Positions 1 through 8,989 of a stretch of 11,713 nt of DNA are shown one piece after another. How positions within the stretch are numbered: position 1 is the stretch's first letter; every line of letters starts with the position of its first letter. The stretch is from the NCBI RefSeq assembly GCF_030271215.1, contig NZ_JASNGB010000053.1:4675-16387 (forward strand), written 5' to 3'. Made by a program: the position numbers and the translations under genes. Below the pieces are notes generated by a model. The model was not told the origin of the DNA. It saw only the letters and a list, made by a program, of their open reading frames with translations, and made no database searches. The stretch is from Deinococcus rhizophilus. GTDB lineage: Bacteria; Deinococcota; Deinococci; Deinococcales; Deinococcaceae.

Positions 1-1
1 G

Positions 2-1684
2 ATGGACGTTCCCCTCACCATCCCCTTCATCCTCGAACGCGCCCGCACGATCTATGCCGGGCGCGAGGTCGTCAGCCTGCTGGTCGCCGGACGCGACGAG
101 GCGGGGCAACCTATCCCCCACAAGCACCGCACGACCTACGGCGCGGTGGCGGACCGGGCCCTGCGGCTGGGCACGGCGCTGGGGGGCCTCGGCCTGAATC
201 CCGGCGACCGGGTGGCGACCCTGGCGGTCAACTCGTTCCGGCACCTTGAGGCTTACCTGGGCGTGCCCAGCGCGGGCTTCGTGCTGCACACGGTCAATAT
301 CCGGCTGCACCCCGAGCAGATCGCCTGGATTCTGAACCATGCGGAAGACCGGGTGCTCCTGATCGAGAACGTCTTCGCGGCGATGATCCCGGCGCTGAAG
401 GCCGCCTGCCCCGCGCTGGAACACATCGTCGTGCTGGGGCCGCTGCCGCAGGCGATTCCCGGCGTGCTGGACTACGACTCCTGGGTGATGGCCCACGAGC
501 CGATGGGGCGTTACCCGCGCCTGGACGAGAACGACGCCGCCGCCATGTGCTACACCTCCGGCACGACCGGGAACCCCAAGGGCGTGCTGTACACCCACCG
601 CTCGACGGTGCTGCACTCGCTCGCCAGCGCTCCCAAGGACGCGCTGAACGTGGGCGAGCGTGACGTGGTGCTGCCCGTCGTGCCGATGTTTCACGTCAAC
701 GCCTGGGGCCTGCCCTACACCTGTGCGATGTACGGGGCGGCGCAGGTCTTCGGCGGGGCCTTCAGCGACGGCCCGACCCTGGCCCGGCTGATGCAGGACG
801 AGCACGTGACCATCACCGCGGGGGTGCCGACGATCTGGATGGGCCTGCTGGCCGAACTCGACCGGGCGAAGGCGGCGGGCGAGCCTTACGAGCTTTCGCG
901 GCTGGAGCGGCTGGTGGTGGGCGGCTCAGCGGCCCCCGAGAGCATGATCCGCGCCTTCGAGGAGCGGCATGGCCTCAGCCTCGCGCACGCCTGGGGCATG
1001 ACCGAGACGCATCCGCTGGGGACCGCCAGCATCGTGCCGGTGGGCGTCGACGAGCGCAGCGACGAGGGTTACCGTCTGCGGGCCAAGCAGGGCCAGCCCG
1101 TGCCGCTGGTCTTCCTGGAGATCGTCTCGGAGGAGGGCGAGCCCCTCCCTCACGACGGCCAGACGATGGGCCGCCTGATCGCGCGGGGGCCGTGGATCGC
1201 CAGCTCGTACTTCAAGGGCGAGGGCGAAGGCAGCTTCTTTGAGCGCGACGGCGAGCTGTGGTTCGACACCGGGGACATCGCCACCCTCGACGGGCGCGGC
1301 TACATGCACATTCAGGACCGGGCCAAGGACCTGATCAAGTCGGGCGGCGAGTGGATCAGCTCGGTGGACCTCGAGAACGCGATCATGGCCCACCCGGCCG
1401 TCGCGCAGTGCGCCGTGATCGCCATGGACGACCCCAAATGGGACGAGCGCCCGCTGGCCGTGGTTACCCTGCGCGAGGGCGGGCAGGTGACCCACGAGGA
1501 ACTGCGCGATTTCCTGGCGCCGAAGTTCGCCAAGTGGTGGCTGCCCGACGCGACCATCTTCGCCGCGAGCCTGCCCATCGGGGCGACGGGCAAGTTTCTC
1601 AAGCGCGAGCTGCGCGAGCAGTACCGGGGCTACCCCCACACCCACGAGACGCACCACGCCAATCTCTCGGGTGAGGGCAGCTGA
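2..1684 (+). CDS. AMP-forming fatty acyl-CoA synthetase (ANL superfamily)
   Basis: Activates a carboxylic acid, probably a medium- or long-chain fatty acid, with ATP to an acyl-AMP and then transfers it to coenzyme A, feeding beta-oxidation or lipid synthesis in the cytoplasm. The 560-residue product has the full set of ANL adenylation motifs: P-loop YTSGTTGNPKG (184-194), WGMTETHP (331-338), WFDTGDIA (420-427), the hinge region DRAKDLIKSGGEW (439-451), and C-terminal TGKFLKRELR, whose Lys531 is the expected adenylation lysine. Length and motif order are normal for the family. The ATG sits at the second base of the window, so its promoter is not visible and a start further upstream cannot be excluded; the N-terminus MDVPLTIPFILERA is nevertheless typical of a complete protein. 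Chain-length preference cannot be read from the sequence. Family call is firm; exact substrate is open. Confidence 0.93.
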   Translation: MDVPLTIPFILERARTIYAGREVVSLLVAGRDEAGQPIPHKHRTTYGAVADRALRLGTALGGLGLNPGDRVATLAVNSFRHLEAYLGVPSAGFVLHTVNIRLHPEQIAWILNHAEDRVLLIENVFAAMIPALKAACPALEHIVVLGPLPQAIPGVLDYDSWVMAHEPMGRYPRLDENDAAAMCYTSGTTGNPKGVLYTHRSTVLHSLASAPKDALNVGERDVVLPVVPMFHVNAWGLPYTCAMYGAAQVFGGAFSDGPTLARLMQDEHVTITAGVPTIWMGLLAELDRAKAAGEPYELSRLERLVVGGSAAPESMIRAFEERHGLSLAHAWGMTETHPLGTASIVPVGVDERSDEGYRLRAKQGQPVPLVFLEIVSEEGEPLPHDGQTMGRLIARGPWIASSYFKGEGEGSFFERDGELWFDTGDIATLDGRGYMHIQDRAKDLIKSGGEWISSVDLENAIMAHPAVAQCAVIAMDDPKWDERPLAVVTLREGGQVTHEELRDFLAPKFAKWWLPDATIFAASLPIGATGKFLKRELREQYRGYPHTHETHHANLSGEGS

Positions 1685-1687
1685 TTC

Positions 1688-1716
1688 CTGACCCGCTGAG
1701 GCTCAGCCCGTAGAAT
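1688..1716 (+). promoter_or_regulatory. Probable sigma-70-type promoter, leaderless transcript
   Basis: A -10 box TAGAAT (1711-1716) lies 7 nt before the ATG at 1724. A -35-like CTGACC (1688-1693, 4 of 6 matches to TTGACA) sits at the ideal 17-nt spacing. With so short a gap, transcription would start at or next to the ATG, giving a leaderless mRNA. This agrees with the absence of a Shine-Dalgarno and fixes 1724 as the start of the esterase gene. Confidence 0.65.
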
Positions 1717-1723
1717 CCCCCCT

Positions 1724-2734
<1,011 letters not shown>

Positions 2735-2776
2735 TCCCGCCCCCCGGCACTCACCCGCCCGGACCCCCTCACGCGC

Positions 2777-2782
2777 CACAAT
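2777..2782 (+). promoter_or_regulatory. Candidate -10 box of the C39-like peptidase gene
   Basis: CACAAT lies 7 nt upstream of the ATG at 2790, the same geometry as the other leaderless starts here. No convincing -35 hexamer is seen at 16-18 nt upstream, and no Shine-Dalgarno precedes the ATG. Weaker than the TAnnnT boxes elsewhere in the window. Confidence 0.4.
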
Positions 2783-2789
2783 CGGCCCC

Positions 2790-3859
<1,070 letters not shown>

Positions 3860-3860
<1 letters not shown>

Positions 3861-3895
3861 GGCAGAGCTTTTCTGTCCTGGCGCCCCTGATCAGG
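3860..3895 (+). other. Inverted repeats between the peptidase gene and the pilin operon
   Basis: Two symmetrical elements lie just after the peptidase stop codon. The first is a weak hairpin, AGG-CAGA / TCTG-t-CCT (3860-3879), with loop GCTTT. The second is a perfect 10-bp palindrome, CCTGATCAGG (3886-3895), and a further TCAGG half-site occurs at 3906-3910 close to the pilin -10 box. The first could be a poor terminator; the second could be an operator. Neither role is demonstrated by sequence alone. Confidence 0.3.
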
Positions 3896-3920
3896 TGTTT
3901 CGCTGTCAGGCCCCCCTCTC

Positions 3921-3926
3921 TACAGT
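3921..3926 (+). promoter_or_regulatory. Candidate -10 box of the minor pilin operon
   Basis: TACAGT ends 6 nt before the ATG at 3933, matching the leaderless layout at 1724, 7215 and 8076. No strong -35 hexamer is seen at standard spacing (3898-3903 reads TTTCGC), which may point to an activator or a weak promoter. The three downstream genes overlap one another and have no promoter of their own in sight, so this box probably drives all four. Confidence 0.5.
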
Positions 3927-3932
3927 GGGGGC

Positions 3933-5561
3933 ATGAGTGTTCACGTCCTTCGTCCCCGCAGGCGCCGCCGCGAAGAGGGCATCGCGCTGGTGGTTGTCCT
4001 TCTCTTCACGGCGGTTGTCCTCACGATCGTGGTGAGCACCACCGCCACGCTCGCGCTGGGGGCACGGGGAGGCGGCGTGAACGAGCGGGCGGCCTACCAG
4101 GCGCTGCTGGCGGCGGAGAGTGGGCTCAATACCTTCGAGGCACGGGTAAAGGCGCTGGGGAAATATCCAGGCAATGGAACCCAGAGTGTCGTGAACCAGT
4201 GGTGGACGGATAACCCCAACCTCAAAGACTATGGCGACGCCGAGTTGGAGGTCACCGCCAAACCCGGCGGCAAGGAGATCACAGTAACTTCTACGGGCCG
4301 AGTGTTGGGTGGGACCAAGATTGCAGTGCAAGACTATAGTCTGGCCGTCGACAAGGGCTTCAAATTCCGTCCCCGTTCTGCCGTTACCTCTATTCCTCCG
4401 ATCGACGCCACCGGAAGTGCCTCTGTCGGGGGTAAGGCCAACGATGGTGTGGTGGCAAAAGTCAGAGATTCAACCATCAATCTGGCTGCTGGGACGACCA
4501 CAGTGACGCTTCCTCTAAATAGCCCGATAGGAACCAATACGTCCATCAGTAGTGACGAAATGTCCGGCCTGCTGGTGGGCGATTACATCAAAGTCAGTGG
4601 CGTGACCTTCCGGATAGACTCCAAAAGCGAGACTTCCGTGACCGTTACTCGTGTCCCCGCAGCTTCCGCAACTGTTTTGCCATTGACAGGAAACGTGACC
4701 TTGATGCTGAACGCGGTGGCGAGCAGCTATACCACAGTGGCTGATCCCATGCGCATCGAAGCGTCCAACTTTGGAGACTTCGTGGTCGGAGAGAAGGTGA
4801 CCATCGGGGGCAAGGAAGCCGTCGTGACCAAGGTCGGCCCCAACGAGAACGAGCCTGAAGGCGAGTACATCGATATAGATTGGGTAGGGACTCAACCCAC
4901 GACACTGCCTGAGGGCACCCAGATTCTCCGTGACATCACGGCTCTTCGGAGTGCGTCCACCATCCAGGTTCCACACAACAAGACAGATGCCTATGCCATG
5001 GACGGTGACCCCGACTGCACAGCAAGTGGAAATGGAAATAACGCGGTTATCACCTGTGAGGCGGCAAACGACCCCCTTCTCAATCAGAATATCGCGGAGA
5101 ATGAAACTTTCTTCACCAACAGTATTTTTGGTGTAAGCGATAGCAAACTCGATGAGATCGTTCCTCTCGAAACCGATGTCAGCTCCGACTTCCAGATGAA
5201 TGGCGAGATCAGGAGGATCAGGGCCGCCGACCTGGAAATCGCTATCAAGAACAAGACTTCCTCGGGCATTCTTATTGTTGATGGAGACGTGAACTGGACA
5301 GGTGGCGGAAGCTCGACTTTCAACGGTTTCATCTACTTCCGTGGCAATCAGGGTGGAAAGCTGAACGGCAATCTGACGGTCAGTGGGGGAATCGCCGTTC
5401 GCGGCGGCCCTATCGAGGGTATCAACAGCGGCGACGATCTCGAGACGGACCTTACCGGTAACTTGACTGTCAATTACCAGGCCACAGCCCTGCGCCGCTA
5501 CTTCATCAATAACGGAGAAAAGAAGATCAAGCCTATTCAGGGCACCTGGAGACAGCAGTGA
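3933..5561 (+). CDS. Large PilX-like minor pilin, ComZ-like candidate
   Basis: First gene of the minor pilin operon. Residues 7-16 are a basic leader (six Arg) ending EEG, followed by the hydrophobic helix IALVVVLLFTAVVLTIVV (17-34), as in PilX N-terminal domains. Prepilin cleavage would fall after Gly16; position 5 of the mature form is Val21 rather than the usual Glu, a trait shared with GspK-type tip pseudopilins. At 542 residues it is far larger than ordinary pilins. The central part (about 205-335) holds two related small beta units, around GLLVGDYIKVSG and DFVVGEKVTIGG. Cys362 and Cys375 may form a disulfide. Residues about 440-515 are Gly/Asn-rich with short hydrophobic strands (ILIVDGDV, FNGFIYFRG, GGIAVRGG), suggesting a beta-solenoid. 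Thermus ComZ, a pilus-tip DNA-binding minor pilin, has a similar size and design; orthology is inferred. Composition changes from GC-rich to much lower GC after about 4130. Confidence 0.8.
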   Translation: MSVHVLRPRRRRREEGIALVVVLLFTAVVLTIVVSTTATLALGARGGGVNERAAYQALLAAESGLNTFEARVKALGKYPGNGTQSVVNQWWTDNPNLKDYGDAELEVTAKPGGKEITVTSTGRVLGGTKIAVQDYSLAVDKGFKFRPRSAVTSIPPIDATGSASVGGKANDGVVAKVRDSTINLAAGTTTVTLPLNSPIGTNTSISSDEMSGLLVGDYIKVSGVTFRIDSKSETSVTVTRVPAASATVLPLTGNVTLMLNAVASSYTTVADPMRIEASNFGDFVVGEKVTIGGKEAVVTKVGPNENEPEGEYIDIDWVGTQPTTLPEGTQILRDITALRSASTIQVPHNKTDAYAMDGDPDCTASGNGNNAVITCEAANDPLLNQNIAENETFFTNSIFGVSDSKLDEIVPLETDVSSDFQMNGEIRRIRAADLEIAIKNKTSSGILIVDGDVNWTGGGSSTFNGFIYFRGNQGGKLNGNLTVSGGIAVRGGPIEGINSGDDLETDLTGNLTVNYQATALRRYFINNGEKKIKPIQGTWRQQ

Positions 5562-6034
5562 AGTCTCAGGGCTTTACCCTCATCGAGCTACTGCTGGTGA
5601 TCGCCATCATTGGCATTCTGGCCGCCCTGGGCATCATGAACTATGCGCGGTGGCGAGCCAGTTCCGCTGTGATGGAAGGCGCGGTGCAGTTTGCGCAGGC
5701 TATCAATGCCACGCGCACAGGGGCAAAGAAGGCGAACGCCTGCTGGCAGATCCGGCTGACCGGCACTGCGACCAACGTGACGCAGTACCAGGTCAACCGG
5801 TTCACGACCTCAAGTTGTACTGGCACCCCCGACACGAGCAGCACCTATACCTTGCCTTCGCAAACCCGTATCAGCCTGACCAGTGGTGCAGCAAGCAACA
5901 ACGTGAACTTTGTGCCGCCCTATGCCACTACAGACGCTTCGCCCAACAGCTACAGCGTGACGTGGGCAGCAAACCCGAGCATCAGCCGCACAGTGCGAAT
6001 TACCAGCATCCTAGGCAAGGTGGTGGTCAAATGA
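5558..6034 (+). CDS. Prepilin-like GspH/FimT-type minor pseudopilin
   Basis: Minor pilin of the type IV pilus. It has a short leader and a classic class III signal, KSQG/FTLIELLLVIAIIGIL: the prepilin peptidase should cut after Gly5 and methylate Phe6, and Glu10 is the conserved mature Glu5. The 20-odd residue hydrophobic helix runs to about residue 27; the rest is a small beta-rich globular domain with Cys62 and Cys87 as a likely disulfide. At 158 residues it matches GspH/FimT proteins. The start is GTG at 5558, which overlaps the TGA of the preceding gene (GTGA), so translation is probably coupled. In the pilus it would help form the initiating or tip complex with its operon partners. No prepilin peptidase or pilus motor gene is in the window. 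Confidence 0.88.
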   Translation: MKSQGFTLIELLLVIAIIGILAALGIMNYARWRASSAVMEGAVQFAQAINATRTGAKKANACWQIRLTGTATNVTQYQVNRFTTSSCTGTPDTSSTYTLPSQTRISLTSGAASNNVNFVPPYATTDASPNSYSVTWAANPSISRTVRITSILGKVVVK

Positions 6035-6435
6035 AGGGGCGAGCTGAGGAAGGCCTGACGCTTATAGAAGTGTTGGTGGCCCTGTCCATCTTCGCCATCG
6101 TGTCGGTGGCGGTGCTGTCCATGTTTCCAGCCATCTTCAAGCTCAACAGCCAGACGCGGGCTGACCAGGCAGTGACTATCGGGGCCAAGCAGTACCTTGA
6201 AAGTGTCCGGCTCGAGTTTGCGACGGCAGCGGACTTCGATGCCGCCACAACCAGTAGCCTAGCAGCCGGGCCCTCGGGTGCGTCAGTCAACAATTACGAG
6301 TGCGCACCTGCCGTGACCAACACCGCAACTGACAGTAGCAGCACCGTCATCATCAAACGGGTTACGTTGACCTGCACGCATGACACCGAGAAAGACCAGA
6401 CCTTTGTCCTCGATTTTGGGAGGCCGTCGTCGTGA
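6031..6435 (+). CDS. PilV-like minor pilin (type II pseudopilin GspI-like)
   Basis: 134-residue prepilin. The leader MKGRAEEG is followed by LTLIEVLVALSIFAIVSVAV; cleavage is expected after Gly8 and Glu13 is mature Glu5. The LIEVLVAL core followed by an Ala/Val-rich helix is the PilV/GspI signature. The globular part is short, with Cys91 and Cys115 as a probable disulfide pair. The ATG at 6031 overlaps the preceding stop (ATGA), and the stop at 6433-6435 overlaps the next GTG start, so the gene sits inside a coupled operon. The likely job is assembly with the GspH-like and PilW-like partners at the pilus tip; interchange with GspI of a type II secretion system cannot be excluded from this gene alone, but no secretion genes are near. 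Confidence 0.85.
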   Translation: MKGRAEEGLTLIEVLVALSIFAIVSVAVLSMFPAIFKLNSQTRADQAVTIGAKQYLESVRLEFATAADFDAATTSSLAAGPSGASVNNYECAPAVTNTATDSSSTVIIKRVTLTCTHDTEKDQTFVLDFGRPSS

Positions 6436-7196
6436 GGGGGCAGGGCGAGCGCGGGCTAACGCTGGTCGAGATGCTGATCGCCATGGCGATTATGGGCGTC
6501 GTCTTGGTCCTGGTGACCAATTGGCAGGTCTCCACCCTGAGCATCTCGACGCGGACCAACGCCATGTCGCAGCGCCTCAGTGATCTGACGGACGTAACGG
6601 GATATGTGGGGGACCGAGTCCGGTCCGCCCTGCGGGTGCGGGTAGCCCAATCGGGCAGTGGGATCAAGATCAACGGCTCCGACTGTACAGACGATAATCC
6701 CTGTCTCTTGGTAGTGCTGCCTGAAAACACAGATACGGGCGTCATCACCAAGTACAACTTGTATGTCTACCGTATCGCTCCACGTTCCGACGTCAACGCG
6801 GATTTCAAGGTAACCGACGAGTGGGCGGAAGACGCTGTCGTCATCCTCAACGAGTACCGCTCGGAGGATTCGGGCAGCTCTCCTGCCAACTGCGTGCCCA
6901 ATACATCCACTACACCGCCCAAGACCTTTGAAACGGATACGTCGTCAGCCTGTACAGCCATGCGGAACATCACCTCGACAGGCAGCCACACCCTGAGCAG
7001 TTTCGGAAAATATCTTGTCTCCGACTACCTCACGCCCGCCGATGAACTGGGCAGCGGGACCGTTCCCTTTCAGTACGACGCCACAAACAAAACGATGACC
7101 CTCCGCTTTCAGAGCAAGTATCAGCTTCGGGGCGTGCCCCAGCTTCTCCCCGCCACCCCCTACACCCTCAAGGTGCAAGCCCGCAACGTCCAGTAA
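6432..7196 (+). CDS. PilW-like minor pilin (GspJ-like)
   Basis: 254-residue prepilin, last of the operon. The leader ends GERG, cut expected after Gly8; LTLVEMLIAMAIMGVVLVLV is the hydrophobic helix with Glu13 as mature Glu5. The helix continues into an amphipathic stretch (about 35-70, LSISTRTNAMSQRLSDL), as in PilW/GspJ proteins. The globular domain contains four cysteines in two local pairs, Cys85/Cys91 and Cys154/Cys174, which probably form disulfides. The GTG start at 6432 overlaps the previous TGA. The C-terminal segment (about 210-254) is more GC-rich in its codons than the middle. PilW-type proteins act with PilV and PilX in priming pilus assembly; here that role is inferred from sequence type and gene order. 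The coding end lies 18 nt before the next gene, which has its own -10 box. Confidence 0.85.
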   Translation: MRGQGERGLTLVEMLIAMAIMGVVLVLVTNWQVSTLSISTRTNAMSQRLSDLTDVTGYVGDRVRSALRVRVAQSGSGIKINGSDCTDDNPCLLVVLPENTDTGVITKYNLYVYRIAPRSDVNADFKVTDEWAEDAVVILNEYRSEDSGSSPANCVPNTSTTPPKTFETDTSSACTAMRNITSTGSHTLSSFGKYLVSDYLTPADELGSGTVPFQYDATNKTMTLRFQSKYQLRGVPQLLPATPYTLKVQARNVQ

Positions 7197-7202
7197 CCGC
7201 CC

Positions 7203-7208
7203 TACACT
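7203..7208 (+). promoter_or_regulatory. Candidate -10 box of the zinc-ribbon/HEPN-like gene
   Basis: TACACT ends 6 nt before the ATG at 7215, followed only by C residues, with no Shine-Dalgarno. It lies in the 18-nt gap after the pilin operon, so the downstream gene probably has its own leaderless transcript. No clear -35 hexamer is seen. Confidence 0.5.
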
Positions 7209-7214
7209 CCCCCC

Positions 7215-8057
7215 ATGCTCTTTCCCACCCGCTGCCCCGAGTGCGCCCGCGAGGTCCGGGCAGAATTCGCCGACAGCGCGGTCCACGACCTGACCTGTCC
7301 GCACTGCGGGGCCGAATTCTGCGTGCTGGTGCGCAAGCACAAGTTCGAGGTGCTGTTCGATCTGGGCACGCGGGCGCTGATGGACGGCTACGCGCGGGAG
7401 GCGGTGGCGACCTTCGCGGCGGCGCTGGAACGCTTCTTCGAGTTCTACGTGCGGGCGGCCGTGCTGGAGCGGATGGCGGACGGCGAGACCGAGTTCGCGG
7501 GGGCGCTCGCGGCGCTGGACGGCACCTGGAAGCACGTCTCGGCGCAGTCGGAGCGGCAACTGGGGATGTTCGCGCTGGCCTACCTGCTGCGCGAGGGCCG
7601 CCCACCCGACTTCCTGACCCCGCAGGCGCTGGGCAGCGACTTTCGCAACCGGGTGGTGCACCGCGGCGCACTGCCCCGCCGCGAGGAGGTCGAGACCTAC
7701 GCCGCCCGCGTCTTCGCGCTGATCGACCGCCTGCTGACCGAACTGGGCGAGGGGGCCGCCCACGCCGCGCTCGCGCAGGAGGCCGAGTTCGCGGCGCACC
7801 TCGCGCGGCTGCCGGGGCACGTCACCGCCGTCTTCGAGGAGCATCCCGGCATGTTCCGTGCCCGGCGTTTCGGCGGCGAGGCGCCGGGCAAGGCCGCCCC
7901 GGACAAGGCGTCTCCGACCTCCCGCGCCGCCCCGCCCCGCAACGACGCGCAGACCTTTGCGCGGGCGCTGGCCGAGCGGGGGCCGGGGCTGGAGCACCTG
8001 CTGCGGGACCCCTCCCTGCAAGACCGCTTCTGGAAGGGAGGCGGGAGACGGTCCTGA
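7215..8057 (+). CDS. Zinc-ribbon protein with HEPN-like RNxxxH motif
   Basis: 280-residue protein of unassigned function. The N-terminus is a zinc ribbon: CPEC (Cys7, Cys10) and CPHC (Cys28, Cys31), with an extra Cys36. Residues about 43-178 are helical and rich in Ala, Leu and Glu, containing FRNRVVHRG: Arg144, Asn145 and His149 give the Rx4H pattern of HEPN domains, which are often RNases in defence, toxin or RNA-processing systems. The following segment LPRREEVETYAARVFALIDRLL fits the last HEPN helix. The tail after 215 is Pro/Ala/Lys-rich and probably disordered. HEPN assignment rests on this motif and the helical setting; a non-catalytic RNA- or nucleotide-binding role is possible. No partner MNT-type nucleotidyltransferase is adjacent. 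Codon use is GC-rich, like the flanks and unlike the pilin operon. Confidence 0.7.
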   Translation: MLFPTRCPECAREVRAEFADSAVHDLTCPHCGAEFCVLVRKHKFEVLFDLGTRALMDGYAREAVATFAAALERFFEFYVRAAVLERMADGETEFAGALAALDGTWKHVSAQSERQLGMFALAYLLREGRPPDFLTPQALGSDFRNRVVHRGALPRREEVETYAARVFALIDRLLTELGEGAAHAALAQEAEFAAHLARLPGHVTAVFEEHPGMFRARRFGGEAPGKAAPDKASPTSRAAPPRNDAQTFARALAERGPGLEHLLRDPSLQDRFWKGGGRRS

Positions 8058-8064
8058 AGCCCCC

Positions 8065-8070
8065 TACACT
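8065..8070 (+). promoter_or_regulatory. Candidate -10 box of the alpha/beta hydrolase gene
   Basis: TACACT ends 5 nt before the ATG at 8076, in the 18-nt gap after the zinc-ribbon gene. It is the same hexamer as at 7203-7208 and the geometry again implies a leaderless mRNA. No convincing -35 was found. Confidence 0.5.
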
Positions 8071-8075
8071 GGGGC

Positions 8076-8963
8076 ATGACCACTCCCGAGACAGACCTCC
8101 GGCACCGCCACGTCGTCACGAACGGGGTGCGGCTGCATGTCGTGGAGGCGGGGCCGGAAAGTGGCCCCCCGGTCGTCCTGCTGCACGGCTTTCCCGAGTT
8201 CTGGGAAGGCTGGACCCGGCAGATCGGTCCCCTCGCCCGCGCGGGCTTCCGGGTGATCGTGCCCGACCTGCGCGGCTATAACCTCAGCGAGAAGCCGCCC
8301 GGGGTGCGGGCTTACCGGGTCAGCGCCTTGCAGGAGGACGTGGCGGGCCTGATCCGGGCGCTGGGATACACGCGGGCGGATGTCGTGGGGCACGACTGGG
8401 GCGGGATCATCGCCTGGGCGCTGGCGCTGCGGCAGCCGGAGGTCGTGGGGCGGCTGGTGATCCTGAATGCGCCGCACCCCGCCGCCTACCGCCGGGCACT
8501 GCGCAGGCCCGCGCAGTGGGCGCGGTCGTGGTACGTCCTCTTCTTTCAGCTTCCCTGGCTGCCCGAACAGATGCTGCCGCGCTTCGGGCGCTGGGCGCTG
8601 CGGGGCACCAATCCGGCGGCCTACCTCCCCGACGAGCGGCGGCGCTACGAGAAAGCGTGGGCACGGCCGGGTGCGGCGACCGCGATGATCCACTATTACC
8701 GGGCGATGGTGCGGCTGGGTGGGCTGGGGCGGGGGGGCAGCCCGGTCCCGCCCATCCGGGTGCCCACGCTGGTGCTGTGGGGCGAGCGGGACGCAGCGCT
8801 GCTGCCCGAACTCGCAGGCGGGCTGGAGGAGTGGGTGCCCGGCGTGCGGGTGGTGCGCCTGCCCCGTGCGAGCCACTGGGTCATGCGCGACGAGCCGCTG
8901 CGGGTGAACAACCTGCTGCTGGAGTTCCTGTCGGGGTCAGTGCTGCCGGGGCCTGTGACCTGA
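8076..8963 (+). CDS. Alpha/beta hydrolase, epoxide-hydrolase-like
   Basis: 295-residue soluble hydrolase. Diagnostic motifs: oxyanion-hole HGFP (37-40), [11 protein letters not shown] (64-74), nucleophile elbow GHDWGG (105-110) with Asp107 as nucleophile, LNAPHP (130-135), acid candidate Asp239 in [10 protein letters not shown], and catalytic His267 in RASHWVM. An Asp nucleophile within GHDWGG is typical of epoxide hydrolases and their haloalkane/haloacetate dehalogenase relatives; the tyrosines at 207-208 lie where the cap domain usually supplies ring-opening tyrosines. Fluoroacetate dehalogenases carry Arg after the nucleophile, whereas Trp is present here, favouring epoxide hydrolysis. Reaction: water addition to an epoxide through a covalent alkyl-enzyme ester. 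Substrate unknown. Length is normal and no export signal is present. Confidence 0.87.
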   Translation: MTTPETDLRHRHVVTNGVRLHVVEAGPESGPPVVLLHGFPEFWEGWTRQIGPLARAGFRVIVPDLRGYNLSEKPPGVRAYRVSALQEDVAGLIRALGYTRADVVGHDWGGIIAWALALRQPEVVGRLVILNAPHPAAYRRALRRPAQWARSWYVLFFQLPWLPEQMLPRFGRWALRGTNPAAYLPDERRRYEKAWARPGAATAMIHYYRAMVRLGGLGRGGSPVPPIRVPTLVLWGERDAALLPELAGGLEEWVPGVRVVRLPRASHWVMRDEPLRVNNLLLEFLSGSVLPGPVT

Positions 8964-8989
8964 ATCCCCTTTCGTGCCATCCTCGGCCC

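Noticed and set aside
926..1657. Long minus-strand open frame opposite the acyl-CoA synthetase
   Set aside because: It is antisense to a gene with complete ANL motifs; its product is Arg/Pro/Ala/His-rich with no recognisable domain, as expected from the opposite strand of GC-rich coding DNA. The same applies to 1940-2848, 2769-3809, 6945-8021 and 8064-8876 on the minus strand.
3933..7196. Type II secretion pseudopilin cluster (GspHIJK)
   Set aside because: GspH/I/J resemblance is real, but gene order starts with a large PilX/ComZ-like protein and no gsp genes flank it; a type IV pilus set is more likely, though not proven from this window alone.
8076..8963. Haloacetate (fluoroacetate) dehalogenase identity for the alpha/beta hydrolase
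   Set aside because: Those enzymes carry arginines right after the nucleophile Asp for carboxylate binding; here the elbow is GHDWGG, which fits epoxide hydrolases better.
8516..8989. N-terminal extension of the ferredoxin frame upstream of 8990
   Set aside because: The frame is open back to 8516 but overlaps the hydrolase almost entirely, and the translated extension is Ala/Gly/Arg-rich without domain features. The beta-grasp fold starts directly after 8990.
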